Assembly: GCA_964527585.1 (NCBI GenBank)
Contig: CAZGPE010000007.1
Coordinates: 1-64,000 of the forward strand
Reading direction: 5' to 3'
DNA from: Fimenecus sp964527585
GTDB lineage: Bacteria; Bacillota; Clostridia; Oscillospirales; Acutalibacteraceae
Length of the DNA: 64,000 nucleotides
Shown here: in pieces, positions 15,923 to 24,793 of the stretch
Position numbering within the stretch: position 1 is the first letter of the stretch
Layout of the letters: the number at the start of each line of letters is the position of its first letter
The notes under the pieces: model-generated
Databases searched by the model: none
Told to the model about the DNA's origin: nothing
Seen by the model: the letters and a program-made list of their open reading frames with translations, nothing else
Position numbers and translations under genes: made by a program

Positions 15923-17272
15923 ATGGATCCTAAAGATTTCAAATTCGACCCTAACGCATTTGACGATATAAGCAGCGAAAACGACATAGATATAAGCAGC
16001 CGGTCATCTTTCGAAGATGAATTCGAAGACATTTTCAGCGGCAGAACCGATAATTCGAATTCTGTATACGATGATTTTGCGGACGAATATTTTTCAGACA
16101 TAAGTTCTTCAAGCACTCCGTCTCAAAATGAACGCCGTATTCCGACGAAAGTCGAGAAAAAGCCTTATTCTTACAACTATTCCAACGCTTCTCAGCAACG
16201 GGCAAGACGCATTTCCCAAGAGAGAATTTACGAAGATGTAATTGACGACATTTCTTCGGACAAGCATCCGAAATCAAGAAAAAAAGGCAAAAAGAAATCC
16301 TCTAAGAGTAAAATCATTCTTGCGGTTTTACTTGTTATTGTGATTGCCGTTATCGGTATAGGCGCCGCTGGATTGGGATATGCAAAATCGCTGACAAAGA
16401 AAGTAAATTATTCTCCGCTTGATACAAACAAGTATATAAACTCTTCCGAGCTTAAAAGCGATAAAGATATTAAAAACATACTTCTTGTCGGAGTTGATGC
16501 CAGAGAAGGCGAATCCGAAGAGCAAACCCGTTCGGACACAATGATGCTTTTGTCGATCGACTCAAAAAACAAACAACTTAAACTCACTTCGTTTCTCAGA
16601 GACACTTACATTGAAATTCCCGGATACAAATGGGCAAAACTCAATGCCGCTCAAAGCCGTGGCGGAACTCAACTTCTCGTTGACACTTTGGAATATAATT
16701 ATAAAATCGACATAGACAACTATATGCTTGTTAACTTCGATATGTTTATTACGATAATCGACTCTTTAGGCGGAATTGATGTCGAAATAACCGAGAAAGA
16801 AGCCAAGTATATCAACAGCAAAGATCATATGACGCCTACCGAAGAAGCCGCTTTCCCCGAAGAAATCAAAAGCGGAGACTCCGTTCATCTTACAGGCGCC
16901 CAAGCACTTTGGTATTCGAGAATACGCTATCTCGACAGCGATTTTATGAGAACTAAGCGGCAAAGAAAAGTTATCTCGGCAATCATATCAAAAGCAAAAG
17001 AAAATCCGACGGCTGTTGTTTCAATGATTGACGAAATCGTGCCGATGGTAAAAACCGATTTAAGTTCCGATGAATTGATGCAACTCGGATTAAGCGCTCC
17101 GAAATACATCACCTATTCCATCGCACAACAGCAAATTCCCGCCGAAGGCACTTGGTCAAGCGCTAAAAAGAACGGCCAATCCGTACTTGCGATAAATCTT
17201 GAAAAGAACCAAACCATACTTAACAACTTTATTTTCAATGCGGCGCAAACCGATGAATCAGAAACAAAGTAA
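15923..17272 (+). CDS. LytR-CpsA-Psr (LCP) family cell-wall glycopolymer ligase
   Basis: Membrane-anchored enzyme that attaches teichoic acid or capsule-type polymers to peptidoglycan. 449 residues: a long acidic and serine-rich cytoplasmic tail (1-115), a basic patch, one membrane helix (131-153) and an extracellular LCP domain. Catalytic-core motifs are LLVGVDAREGESEEQTRSDT, then LTSFLRDTYIEIPG and, later, LWYSRIRYLDSDFMRTKRQR, which carries the conserved arginines that bind polyprenyl phosphate. AAGGAG precedes the ATG. The ~120-residue tail is longer than in most LCP proteins and might be a regulatory or interaction region. Single gene. Confidence 0.93.
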   Translation: MDPKDFKFDPNAFDDISSENDIDISSRSSFEDEFEDIFSGRTDNSNSVYDDFADEYFSDISSSSTPSQNERRIPTKVEKKPYSYNYSNASQQRARRISQERIYEDVIDDISSDKHPKSRKKGKKKSSKSKIILAVLLVIVIAVIGIGAAGLGYAKSLTKKVNYSPLDTNKYINSSELKSDKDIKNILLVGVDAREGESEEQTRSDTMMLLSIDSKNKQLKLTSFLRDTYIEIPGYKWAKLNAAQSRGGTQLLVDTLEYNYKIDIDNYMLVNFDMFITIIDSLGGIDVEITEKEAKYINSKDHMTPTEEAAFPEEIKSGDSVHLTGAQALWYSRIRYLDSDFMRTKRQRKVISAIISKAKENPTAVVSMIDEIVPMVKTDLSSDELMQLGLSAPKYITYSIAQQQIPAEGTWSSAKKNGQSVLAINLEKNQTILNNFIFNAAQTDESETK

Positions 17273-17274
17273 TC

Positions 17275-17303
17275 TTGAAAACATCGGTAATATATGATAC
17301 AAT
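17275..17303 (+). promoter_or_regulatory. Sigma-A promoter of the GH51 gene
   Basis: TTGAAA (17275-17280), a 17-nt spacer and TACAAT (17298-17303), just after the LCP stop. Confidence 0.75.
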
Positions 17304-17330
17304 AATTTAATCACATATTTAGGAGCATAT

Positions 17331-18827
17331 ATGAAAAAAGCAAAAATTTCGCTTGTAAGCGAATTCAAAACAGGTAAAATCGACCCCCGTATATACGGCT
17401 CTTTTATCGAACATCTCGGAAGAGCGGTATACGGCGGTATATTTGAGCCGACTCATCCCCTTGCGGACGAAGACGGTTTTCGTAAAGATGTAATCGAGGA
17501 AGTTAAAAAACTTAATGTACCGGTTGTCCGTTATCCCGGCGGAAACTTTGTTTCGGGATACAATTGGGAAGACGGTGTAGGCCCTGTTGAAAACAGACCG
17601 AAGCGCCTTGAACTTGCTTGGGGCGTTACCGAACCTAACACTTTCGGAACCAACGAATTTATGAAATGGTGCAAAAAGGCCGATACAAGTTGTATGATGG
17701 CAGTAAATCTCGGCTTGCGTGGACCGGAAGAAGCAAGAAATCTTGTTGAATACTGTAACCATCCGAGTGGATCATATTACAGTGATTTGCGTATAAAACA
17801 CGGAGTTAAGGAACCTCATAATATTAAACTCTGGTGCCTCGGAAACGAAATGGACGGCGATTGGCAAATCGGCCATAAAACCGCATACGAATACGGAAGA
17901 ACCGCTTCGGAAGCCGCAAAGGTTATGAAATGGGTTGATCCGGATATTGAACTCGTTCTCAGCGGAAGTTCAAACCTCGGAATGAAAACTTTCGGTGATT
18001 GGGAACTTCAGACCCTCGATCTTGCTTACGATAAAGTCGACTATGTTTCTCTTCATCAGTATTACGACAACAAACTCGGTGATACAGACAGTTTCCTTGC
18101 AAAAAGTATGGCGATGGACGAGTTTATAAAAACCGTTATCTGTATCTGCGATACCGTAAAAGGTAAAAAACATTCAAAGAAGCAAATCAATCTTTCTTTT
18201 GATGAGTGGAATGTATGGTATCACTCAAACGGAGATCATGTCGACAGATGGTCAATGGCTCCGCATCAACTCGAAGATTACTACAACTTCGAAGATGCAC
18301 TGCTTGTAGGTCTTATGCTTATGACACTTGTAAAACATGCCGACCGTGTAAAAATCGGATGCCTTGCTCAGCTTGTAAATGTTATAGCCCCGATTATGAC
18401 ACAAAACGGCGGCGGTGTTTTCGAGCAGACAATTTTCTATCCGTTTATGCATATGTCCAACTATGCAAGAGGATCGGTTCTTCTTTCAAATGTTACTTGC
18501 GACAAGCACGATACCAAAGAATTTACCGATGTTCCCGATATGGACTGTATCGCAACTGTTAACGATACGGAAGATGAAATAACTGTCTTCGCCGTAAACA
18601 GATGCCAAAAAGAAGACTACGAACTAACCGTAAATCTCCTTGATACAGAAGGCTTTGAAGCCGTTGAACATATTGAAATGGCAGGATATTCCGCAACCGA
18701 CGGCAATAACTTCGTTTCCTGCCCCGTAAAACCCGTAAATGCGGCTCTTCCTGTTACAGACGGTAAAAAATGCGACATACATATTAAGCCGTTCTCATGG
18801 AATGTCATCAGATTTAAGAAAAAATAA
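17331..18827 (+). CDS. abfA: Alpha-L-arabinofuranosidase, GH51
   Basis: Removes terminal alpha-L-arabinofuranosyl groups from arabinoxylan or arabinan oligosaccharides. 498 residues with no signal peptide, so cytoplasmic, acting on imported oligosaccharides. GH51 signatures: IYGSFIEHLGRAVYGGI at the start, VRYPGGNFVSGYNWEDG, the acid/base glutamate E173 in LWCLGNEMDG and the nucleophile E292 in LSFDEWNVWY. A beta-sandwich domain follows in the C-terminal third. AGGAG lies before the ATG. No sugar transporter or regulator is adjacent. Fits a plant-fibre-using gut organism. Confidence 0.96.
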   Translation: MKKAKISLVSEFKTGKIDPRIYGSFIEHLGRAVYGGIFEPTHPLADEDGFRKDVIEEVKKLNVPVVRYPGGNFVSGYNWEDGVGPVENRPKRLELAWGVTEPNTFGTNEFMKWCKKADTSCMMAVNLGLRGPEEARNLVEYCNHPSGSYYSDLRIKHGVKEPHNIKLWCLGNEMDGDWQIGHKTAYEYGRTASEAAKVMKWVDPDIELVLSGSSNLGMKTFGDWELQTLDLAYDKVDYVSLHQYYDNKLGDTDSFLAKSMAMDEFIKTVICICDTVKGKKHSKKQINLSFDEWNVWYHSNGDHVDRWSMAPHQLEDYYNFEDALLVGLMLMTLVKHADRVKIGCLAQLVNVIAPIMTQNGGGVFEQTIFYPFMHMSNYARGSVLLSNVTCDKHDTKEFTDVPDMDCIATVNDTEDEITVFAVNRCQKEDYELTVNLLDTEGFEAVEHIEMAGYSATDGNNFVSCPVKPVNAALPVTDGKKCDIHIKPFSWNVIRFKKK

Positions 18828-18846
18828 TTCATAAAGGTGATTTAAT

Positions 18847-19617
18847 ATGGCAAAATGTCCTAATTGCAATAAAAAATTGAGATGGTACGACTTCCGTGCC
18901 GAATGTAAAAACTGCGGTGCGAATATCCCCAACTACAACTGGGAAGCCCGTCTTGAAGAAGATGCCGATAAAGCGGAATATGCTTTTGCGAAATTCCATT
19001 ATAAACTTAACAATTTCAAAAGCGGTGCTATCGGCAATCCTTTCAGAATAATCAGGCTTGTGTTCACCCTTTTGCCGTTGGTTGCTCTTGTTGTTCCGCT
19101 TGCCAATATGAAGCTTGTTCTTCCGTTTTACGAAGAGACTTCTGCCGTATCTTTTCTTACTCTTATTCTTAACTACATAACAAAACTTGATTTTATGGGC
19201 GCCTTTTCTCTTATGGGCGGTACCGCATTGGGTTCGACTTTCAAATTCCTGATGCTTTCGATAATTGCAGCCGCAGTAGCGGTCGTTGCCGGTGTTCTTA
19301 ATTTCTTTGTAGTTCTTATCGCTTCGATTTCACTTAAAGCAGGAATAAACACTTTTCTTAATATTGTAGCGACATTAGGCTGGATTGCTTCCGGAGTTCT
19401 TCTTTCAACAGCAATCACAAACGCAACATCTAACGGAATTGAAGTTTTCTCCGGCTCTGTTGTTTGGTGGGGCTATGCAATCGGAATTGCACTTTTCTTT
19501 GCAAATGTTGTAATCAATATAATAACAAGCAAAAGTTTCAAAAAGCAACTTAAAGAACAGCCGACTATGGATGAATTCATTGAAAACGAATTGTCGGAAA
19601 TCCGTCAGCAGTCATAA
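18847..19617 (+). CDS. Zinc-ribbon membrane protein, unknown function
   Basis: A 256-residue protein. The N-terminus has two CxxC pairs (KCPNCNKKL and ECKNCGANI, residues 4-24), a short zinc ribbon. The rest has about four hydrophobic helices and a short charged C-terminal tail. No enzyme motif is seen. It begins 19 nt after the GH51 stop with AAAGGTG in front, so it may be co-transcribed with it, although a functional link is not evident. Similar proteins in Clostridia are left unnamed. Confidence 0.7.
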   Translation: MAKCPNCNKKLRWYDFRAECKNCGANIPNYNWEARLEEDADKAEYAFAKFHYKLNNFKSGAIGNPFRIIRLVFTLLPLVALVVPLANMKLVLPFYEETSAVSFLTLILNYITKLDFMGAFSLMGGTALGSTFKFLMLSIIAAAVAVVAGVLNFFVVLIASISLKAGINTFLNIVATLGWIASGVLLSTAITNATSNGIEVFSGSVVWWGYAIGIALFFANVVINIITSKSFKKQLKEQPTMDEFIENELSEIRQQS

Positions 19618-19622
19618 TTACA

Positions 19623-19651
19623 TTGACATATATTGATATTTTTCGTAAAAT
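19623..19651 (+). promoter_or_regulatory. Sigma-A promoter
   Basis: TTGACA (19623-19628), a 17-nt spacer and TAAAAT (19646-19651), 30 nt before the next ATG. Confidence 0.82.
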
Positions 19652-19681
19652 AAAAATATCATAAAGCAAAGGGGTATTTAT

Positions 19682-20023
19682 ATGAAAAAACACGGTAAGA
19701 TCTTATCTTCGGCAATCATTTGTGAATCTCTTCTTTTTATAAATGCAGTTTCGGTGTTTGCGGCAAACGGTTCTTCAACGCCCCGTCCGCTTCCCACACC
19801 TGCAATTCTTGCGCTTTTGGTTTGTATCGGTGGTTGGGTTGCCGCAGGTCTTTATCAAACCAAAAAAGCCGATGATGAAGCGGTTGAGGTTTTAGCCGAT
19901 GCATATTCGAAAAAAGAAGAAATGAGCGAAGAAGAATACAACGCTCTCATCAACAAATTGGTTGCACCGATTGAAGATGAAAACAGCGAAAAGAAAAACT
20001 CGTTTCTTAAATTTTGGGAATAA
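19682..20023 (+). CDS. Small membrane-anchored protein, unknown function
   Basis: A 113-residue protein with an N-terminal signal-like helix ending in VFAANG, a proline-rich stretch (STPRPLPTP), a second hydrophobic helix (AILALLVCIGGWVAAGLYQ) and a charged tail. If the first helix is cleaved, the protein is a single-pass membrane protein with an acidic cytoplasmic tail. AAAGGGG precedes the ATG and a strong promoter lies upstream, so expression looks real. No family recognised. Confidence 0.65.
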   Translation: MKKHGKILSSAIICESLLFINAVSVFAANGSSTPRPLPTPAILALLVCIGGWVAAGLYQTKKADDEAVEVLADAYSKKEEMSEEEYNALINKLVAPIEDENSEKKNSFLKFWE

Positions 20024-20040
20024 AAATCATTAACTTAAAT

Positions 20041-20070
20041 AAAAAAAGATGGCGTATGCCATCTTTTTTT
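20041..20070. terminator. Bidirectional terminator
   Basis: AAAAAAAGATGGC-GTAT-GCCATCTTTTTTT. It ends the plus-strand small membrane protein gene and the converging minus-strand Dabb gene. Confidence 0.9.
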
Positions 20071-20076
20071 ATTTGT

Positions 20077-20379
20077 TTAATTTGTCATAAAATCAACAGC
20101 GCCTCTGTTTACAGTTACTTCTTTTATAAAAGCCGCTACCTTTTTATGTTCGGGATGAACTTTATACGCTTCAAGATCCGCTTCATTTTCGGTTTCAACT
20201 ATCAGTAACGCATCAAAATTCCGATCACATTCTACCTCATTTTTAATAAAAGTAATTTTTTTCAATGTCGGAACAAGATCGGGAAGTGCTTCTAAACTTT
20301 TCTTTGCGATTTCAACATTTTCGCTTTTTGAATTTCCCATTCCGTCTGTAAATTTCCACATTACAATATGTTTAAGCAT
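20077..20379 (-). CDS. Dabb-family (stress-responsive A/B barrel) protein
   Basis: A 100-residue protein forming a dimeric alpha/beta barrel of the Dabb family. The start MLKHIVMWKF is the standard family beginning, and ALLIVETENEADLEAYKVHP with H135-like HPEHKKVAAFI matches the second half. The function of bacterial members is generally unknown. AAGGAG is present before the ATG. It begins 11 nt after the stop of the polytopic membrane protein gene and is the last gene before the terminator. Confidence 0.9.
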   Translation of the reverse strand: MLKHIVMWKFTDGMGNSKSENVEIAKKSLEALPDLVPTLKKITFIKNEVECDRNFDALLIVETENEADLEAYKVHPEHKKVAAFIKEVTVNRGAVDFMTN

Positions 20380-20390
20380 AATATTTCTCC

Positions 20391-22094
20391 TTATTCTGTA
20401 GGTGTATAAATTTCCATATAATCATCACTGTAATAAACAGTATAGCCGTGTTCATCCATAAAATCAACAATTAACTGCTGTTTTTCATCCGGTGTGAAAA
20501 ATGCCGTACCGGAATTATCATACGGATTTGATTTCGAAAAGAAAACAACGGGCAGTTCTTTATCGGGGTTCGAATGTAAATCGCCGTAAAGTTTTTCTTT
20601 TGAATATGAGTTAAAAAATATGCCCGTCTGCTGAGTGTAAGGCAATTTATCCGAAAGATAATAAATCATATCATATCCCGGATACACAATTATATACTTG
20701 TTATCGAGTTCTGAAAGAACCGCCGTTGCAGTCTGCGCATATTCGGCCTTAAAGCGTGAAGTATATAGTCCCTTGAGTTTTTCGTTATCAACCTGATAGA
20801 CAATTTCCGTTCTGTCTGTCGGCTCAAAATAAGCCGTGTTAAGCCACATATAATTATATACAAATACCGCACACAATCCTACAGCTAAAATTCGGCGTGC
20901 AACTTTTGACCACAAATCCGTTTCAAAAGATTTCAGGAATTTCGATACCGCCCAAATACAAAGAGGCATCGCCAAGCAAAGACACAGATTTGCATGAGTT
21001 ATTCCCGTATTGGAGCCGGCAAAAGTAACTACGCTTATTATTACCGCATAAAGCGACAGCATAGCGGTTTTCGGTGAAAAATGCTTTTGAGAATTTGCAA
21101 CAATAAATGTTATCAACAAGACAATCCAACAGAAAACCGGAAGCAAATTACGGTGCACACCGTCCACGGCAAATATAACCAAAAACAATACTTCCGCCGC
21201 ACAGCAAACAAAATGCGAAATCGGACGGACAAACGATTTTTTCATCCTGCTGCAAAGCATATCGCAAACGCACAGTATGATAGGCATAAAAATATACCAT
21301 ATACTTCCCAGCGCTTCAAAAGCCGTAGTCAAATAAATTTCCAACAGTTCCGTAAACGAATACGAAACTCCTCTGTCCATTGACGAAAACACTCCGAGAA
21401 GAAGTATATTTGCATTAAAAAACTTATTGATTGCTTTTATAAGCACAACCGTTCCCACAACCGAAACCGCAAAACCGAAAACATAAAGAACAGTCTTCTT
21501 AATAAACGGAATAAGTTTCATCGAATTGACAATCGCCCAATATACAAATGCCGCAAAAAGCAAACATATCAGTAAATTCGGCAATCTTACAAACACACTC
21601 ATTCCGCTTACAATTCCGCAAAACAGGAAATAAATATTTTCCTTTTTAACGGTAGCGTAATATAAAAGCCAACAGCAAATCATAAAGAAAAATACGGTAT
21701 ATGTATTATAACTGACGACATGAATAAATTTCATCTCGATTATACACGAAACCAACGCTCCTGCCAGTGCATAAGTCCTCGGCATACAGTCTTTTAATAT
21801 ATTAACGGCAATAAACGACGATAATATATAGATAAAAGTGTTAAGTAAAAATACAGACACCAATCCGAATCCCGAAAATATCTTATAAAAAACAAATGTT
21901 ATCAAGTTCGAATAAAACGCCTGACTCGTAGTTTGCACTTCGGGATTAAACAATTGCATAGCGGAATAAATATGTGTTCCCGTGTCGTCAAGGTCATATC
22001 CCTGAAAAGTCATCAGCACGGGAATAATAACTATTGCCGCCGCAAGAAAATAATCCGCCGGACGCCATTTTGTTTTTCGAAAACTTTTTTCCAT
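20391..22094 (-). CDS. Polytopic membrane protein, possible GT-C-type glycosyltransferase
   Basis: About 567 residues with at least ten hydrophobic helices in the first 420 and a ~130-residue soluble C-terminal part. The first extracellular loop has GYDLDDTGTHIYSA, an acidic pair followed by His, as in the first loop of GT-C fold glycosyltransferases. This would imply transfer of a sugar from a polyprenyl donor outside the membrane, but the fold call is by layout only. Start at 22094: AAGGAG is 8 nt upstream. It begins 14 nt after the acetyltransferase gene, in the same operon, consistent with envelope sugar modification. Confidence 0.65.
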   Translation of the reverse strand: MEKSFRKTKWRPADYFLAAAIVIIPVLMTFQGYDLDDTGTHIYSAMQLFNPEVQTTSQAFYSNLITFVFYKIFSGFGLVSVFLLNTFIYILSSFIAVNILKDCMPRTYALAGALVSCIIEMKFIHVVSYNTYTVFFFMICCWLLYYATVKKENIYFLFCGIVSGMSVFVRLPNLLICLLFAAFVYWAIVNSMKLIPFIKKTVLYVFGFAVSVVGTVVLIKAINKFFNANILLLGVFSSMDRGVSYSFTELLEIYLTTAFEALGSIWYIFMPIILCVCDMLCSRMKKSFVRPISHFVCCAAEVLFLVIFAVDGVHRNLLPVFCWIVLLITFIVANSQKHFSPKTAMLSLYAVIISVVTFAGSNTGITHANLCLCLAMPLCIWAVSKFLKSFETDLWSKVARRILAVGLCAVFVYNYMWLNTAYFEPTDRTEIVYQVDNEKLKGLYTSRFKAEYAQTATAVLSELDNKYIIVYPGYDMIYYLSDKLPYTQQTGIFFNSYSKEKLYGDLHSNPDKELPVVFFSKSNPYDNSGTAFFTPDEKQQLIVDFMDEHGYTVYYSDDYMEIYTPTE

Positions 22095-22108
22095 TTTTTG
22101 CGTTCTCC

Positions 22109-22720
22109 TTAAAGATTTTCCCAATCTATTCTTTCTTCTTTATAAAAGTATTCCCTGTCATGTTCGCCGATTTCTCTGACAACTTTGCACGGTGTTCCGT
22201 ATGCAACCGAATTTGCGGGAATATCTTTTGTAACAACACTTCCTGCACCGATAACACTGTTATCCCCGATCGTAACACCGGGAACAATAACCGCTCCCGC
22301 ACCTATCCAAACATTTTTCCCGATATGAACATCCTTGTTAAATTGCATACCTCTTTTTCGAAGTTCGGGAATAATCGGATGGGATGCTGTCGCAACGGTT
22401 ACATTCGGCCCGAACATAACATTATCTCCGATAAATATATTTCCGTCATCGACAAGTGTCAAATTAAAATTCGCATAAACATAATTTCCCATATGAACAT
22501 TCTTTCCGCCCCAATTTGCATGAACGGGCGGTTCTATGTAACACCCTTCTCCGACGCTTCCGAACATTTTTTTAATAAGCGATTCTCTTTCTTTCATTTG
22601 CATAGGTGAAGTTTGATTGTATTTATACATATTTTCAAGATATTTTGCCTGCTCGGACATTATTTCCTCAGCAGTTGCATCGTAAATAAGTCCTTTTTCC
22701 ATTCTTTCTTTTTCGCTCAT
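22109..22720 (-). CDS. Maltose/galactoside-type sugar O-acetyltransferase
   Basis: Acetyl-CoA dependent O-acetyltransferase of the LacA/Maa group. 203 residues with an N-terminal helical Mac domain (MEKGLIYDATAEEIMSEQ) and a left-handed parallel beta-helix made of hexapeptide repeats. The catalytic histidine is in ATASHPI, and the acetyl-CoA side shows NVWIGAGAVIVPGVTIGDNS and VAYGTPCKV. Physiological acceptors of this family are often unclear. Second gene in the operon RlmD, acetyltransferase, membrane protein, Dabb. Confidence 0.93.
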   Translation of the reverse strand: MSEKERMEKGLIYDATAEEIMSEQAKYLENMYKYNQTSPMQMKERESLIKKMFGSVGEGCYIEPPVHANWGGKNVHMGNYVYANFNLTLVDDGNIFIGDNVMFGPNVTVATASHPIIPELRKRGMQFNKDVHIGKNVWIGAGAVIVPGVTIGDNSVIGAGSVVTKDIPANSVAYGTPCKVVREIGEHDREYFYKEERIDWENL

Positions 22721-22739
22721 ATTACCCTCTCAAATTAAA

Positions 22740-23891
22740 TTATTTTCTAACCAACTGAACAACTGTCTCCACATGGAGTGTATGCGGGAACATATCAACC
22801 GGTTGAATTTTCTTAACTTTATATCCGTTTTTTACAAGATATGCCAAATCTCTCTTTTGTGTCTCCGGATTACATGAAATATATACCGCTTTTTCCGGAG
22901 AAAGCGTTACCAAACTTGACAAAAATTCCTTACTTGAACCGCTTCTGGGAGGATCCATTATAACAACATCGACTTTTTCTCCCGCCTTTGCCGCTTCGAC
23001 CATAAACTCTCCGGCATCGGCGTTATAAAATCGGATATTCTTCACCTTGTTCAGTTTTGCGTTTTCTTTTGCATCTTTTATCGCATCGGGATTAAGTTCG
23101 ACGCCGATAACCTGCTTGGCAAAATCGGAAGCGAAAATTCCGATTGTTCCCGTTCCGCAATACGCATCAATAACCGTTTCTTCTCCTTTAAGGTCGGCAA
23201 ACTCAATTGCCTTATTATAAAGAACCTGTGTTTGAACGGGATTTATCTGATAAAACGCTTTCGGCGATATTCTGAAAGTAAATTTTCCGAGTTGTTCTTC
23301 GATTTTTCCGCTTCCGAAAAGGACTTCTTCTTTTTCACCGAGTACAAGACTTGTTTTCTTGGGATTATAATTCCATACGATTGTCGTTATTTCCGGATGT
23401 CTGCTTAAAAGAGCGTTAACAAACGACCGTTTTTTCGGAAATTCCGCCGTTCCCGTTACGAGAACGACCATTATCTGTCCGCTCTTAAACCCACGCTTTA
23501 CAAGAACATGACGCAAAAATCCCTGCCTCGTGTCTTCGTTATACGCTTTGAACTTAAAACTTTTAAGAAGTTTTCGAACGGTTGCGATTATTTCATCGGC
23601 TTTTTCGTCTTCAAGCATACATTTTTCAACCGCCACTACCTTATGAGAGGATGATTGATAAACACCGGAAATAATATTCCCCCGTCTGTCATTACAAAAA
23701 GCCGCCTGTACTTTATTTCTGTAATTATAAGGCTTATCCATACCGATTATCTCATCAACATGGCAGTAAGAACCGAGAAGTTTTATAACTTTAACCTGCT
23801 TAAATTTCAGTTGTTGCTCATAAGACAAATTTTGAAGCTGACAACCGCCGCATTTTTTATAAAGCGGACAGGCATTTGTATTTTTCGGCAT
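22740..23891 (-). CDS. rlmD: 23S rRNA (uracil-C5)-methyltransferase RlmD, TRAM-less
   Basis: Methylates a uridine of 23S rRNA (m5U; U1939 or U747 type in other bacteria). 383 residues. Four iron-sulfur ligands are expected: CPLYKKCGGC gives three close to the N-terminus and VEKCML the fourth. The SAM motif is AYCGTGTIGIFAS, and the catalytic cysteine lies in VYISCNPETQKRDL. The N-terminal TRAM domain normally present in RlmD (about 60 residues) is missing. The start is fixed by GAGGTGG and the lack of an earlier in-frame start with a ribosome binding site. First gene of a four-gene operon. Confidence 0.93.
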   Translation of the reverse strand: MPKNTNACPLYKKCGGCQLQNLSYEQQLKFKQVKVIKLLGSYCHVDEIIGMDKPYNYRNKVQAAFCNDRRGNIISGVYQSSSHKVVAVEKCMLEDEKADEIIATVRKLLKSFKFKAYNEDTRQGFLRHVLVKRGFKSGQIMVVLVTGTAEFPKKRSFVNALLSRHPEITTIVWNYNPKKTSLVLGEKEEVLFGSGKIEEQLGKFTFRISPKAFYQINPVQTQVLYNKAIEFADLKGEETVIDAYCGTGTIGIFASDFAKQVIGVELNPDAIKDAKENAKLNKVKNIRFYNADAGEFMVEAAKAGEKVDVVIMDPPRSGSSKEFLSSLVTLSPEKAVYISCNPETQKRDLAYLVKNGYKVKKIQPVDMFPHTLHVETVVQLVRK

Positions 23892-23950
23892 AGAGCCACC
23901 TCATTTCTTCTTTTAATTTTACCATATCGCAGTAAATATAGCAAACAAAA

Positions 23951-23975
23951 AGCAGGAGTTTAACTCCTGCTTTTA
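23951..23975 (-). terminator. Terminator of the pilus/YfhO region
   Basis: AAGCAGGAGTTTAACTCCTGCTT hairpin, followed on the minus strand by TTTGTTTGC; it directly follows the prepilin peptidase stop. Confidence 0.85.
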
Positions 23976-23981
23976 TTTCTT

Positions 23982-24791
23982 TTATTTCCACAATCCCGTA
24001 TACCAGTTTATAATCATATCTCCGAAAAGCATTGCCGTAAAAATTCCTACCGAAAGATGAGGCCCGAACGGGACTTCTTTTTTCATATTTTCCTTTTTGA
24101 GAGTATTGGAAAATATCAAATAAAGCGTACCGACAAAGCCGGCAATCATAAGTGAAAACAATACCTTTTTCCATCCGAGTGCAAATCCGGCTGCAGCCAT
24201 AAGTTTTATATCTCCGCCGCCCATTGAATCGGGTTTGAGATACGATATAAGTAAAAACAGTCCACTGACAAGGAAAAATCCTACAATTCTGCTTATGAGT
24301 TCGCTTTTAACAAAGCCATGTTCAATCACATCGTTTATGTATAATACAATTCCGCCGAGCAAAACCGTAATCCACATAGAATCGGGAATAAACATATTCT
24401 TCCAATCAATGCAGAATATCACAACCAATGCCGATGAAATCATACAATATCCCAGAAGGCTGAGTTTGAACTCAAACCCGCATCCGAACGCAAACGAGAG
24501 AACAAACATAGCGCCTGTTATACTTTCGACAATCGGATAAATCGGTGAAATTTTCGCCTTACAGTAGCGGCATTTTCCACCCAGAAACAGCCAACTGAAA
24601 AGAGGGAAAAGATCGTACCATTTCAGCGGATGTTTGCAAGTCGTACAAATCGAAGACCCTTTCTTAAAGTCCATACCGATCGGAATTCTGTAAATCAAAA
24701 CATTCAAAAAACTTCCGATACAAATTCCGACTATAAAAACACATACCGAAAAATATATTCTCATCGCAATTAAAAACGCTTCATAATTCAT
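23982..24791 (-). CDS. pilD: Prepilin peptidase (PilD/TadV-type A24)
   Basis: Aspartic membrane protease that removes the leader of type IV prepilins and usually N-methylates the new N-terminus. About 269 residues. The N-terminal domain has GSFLNVLIYRIPIG and two CxxC pairs (CTTC and CRYC) for zinc. The catalytic aspartates are in CIDWKNMFIPD and GGGDIKLMAA. About eight hydrophobic helices. The ATG at 24791 follows AAAAGGA; a TTG at 24797 would overlap the upstream stop. It starts 2 nt after the YfhO gene, so translation is probably coupled. It is the only leader peptidase for the pilins upstream. Confidence 0.95.
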   Translation of the reverse strand: MNYEAFLIAMRIYFSVCVFIVGICIGSFLNVLIYRIPIGMDFKKGSSICTTCKHPLKWYDLFPLFSWLFLGGKCRYCKAKISPIYPIVESITGAMFVLSFAFGCGFEFKLSLLGYCMISSALVVIFCIDWKNMFIPDSMWITVLLGGIVLYINDVIEHGFVKSELISRIVGFFLVSGLFLLISYLKPDSMGGGDIKLMAAAGFALGWKKVLFSLMIAGFVGTLYLIFSNTLKKENMKKEVPFGPHLSVGIFTAMLFGDMIINWYTGLWK

Positions 24792-24793
24792 AA

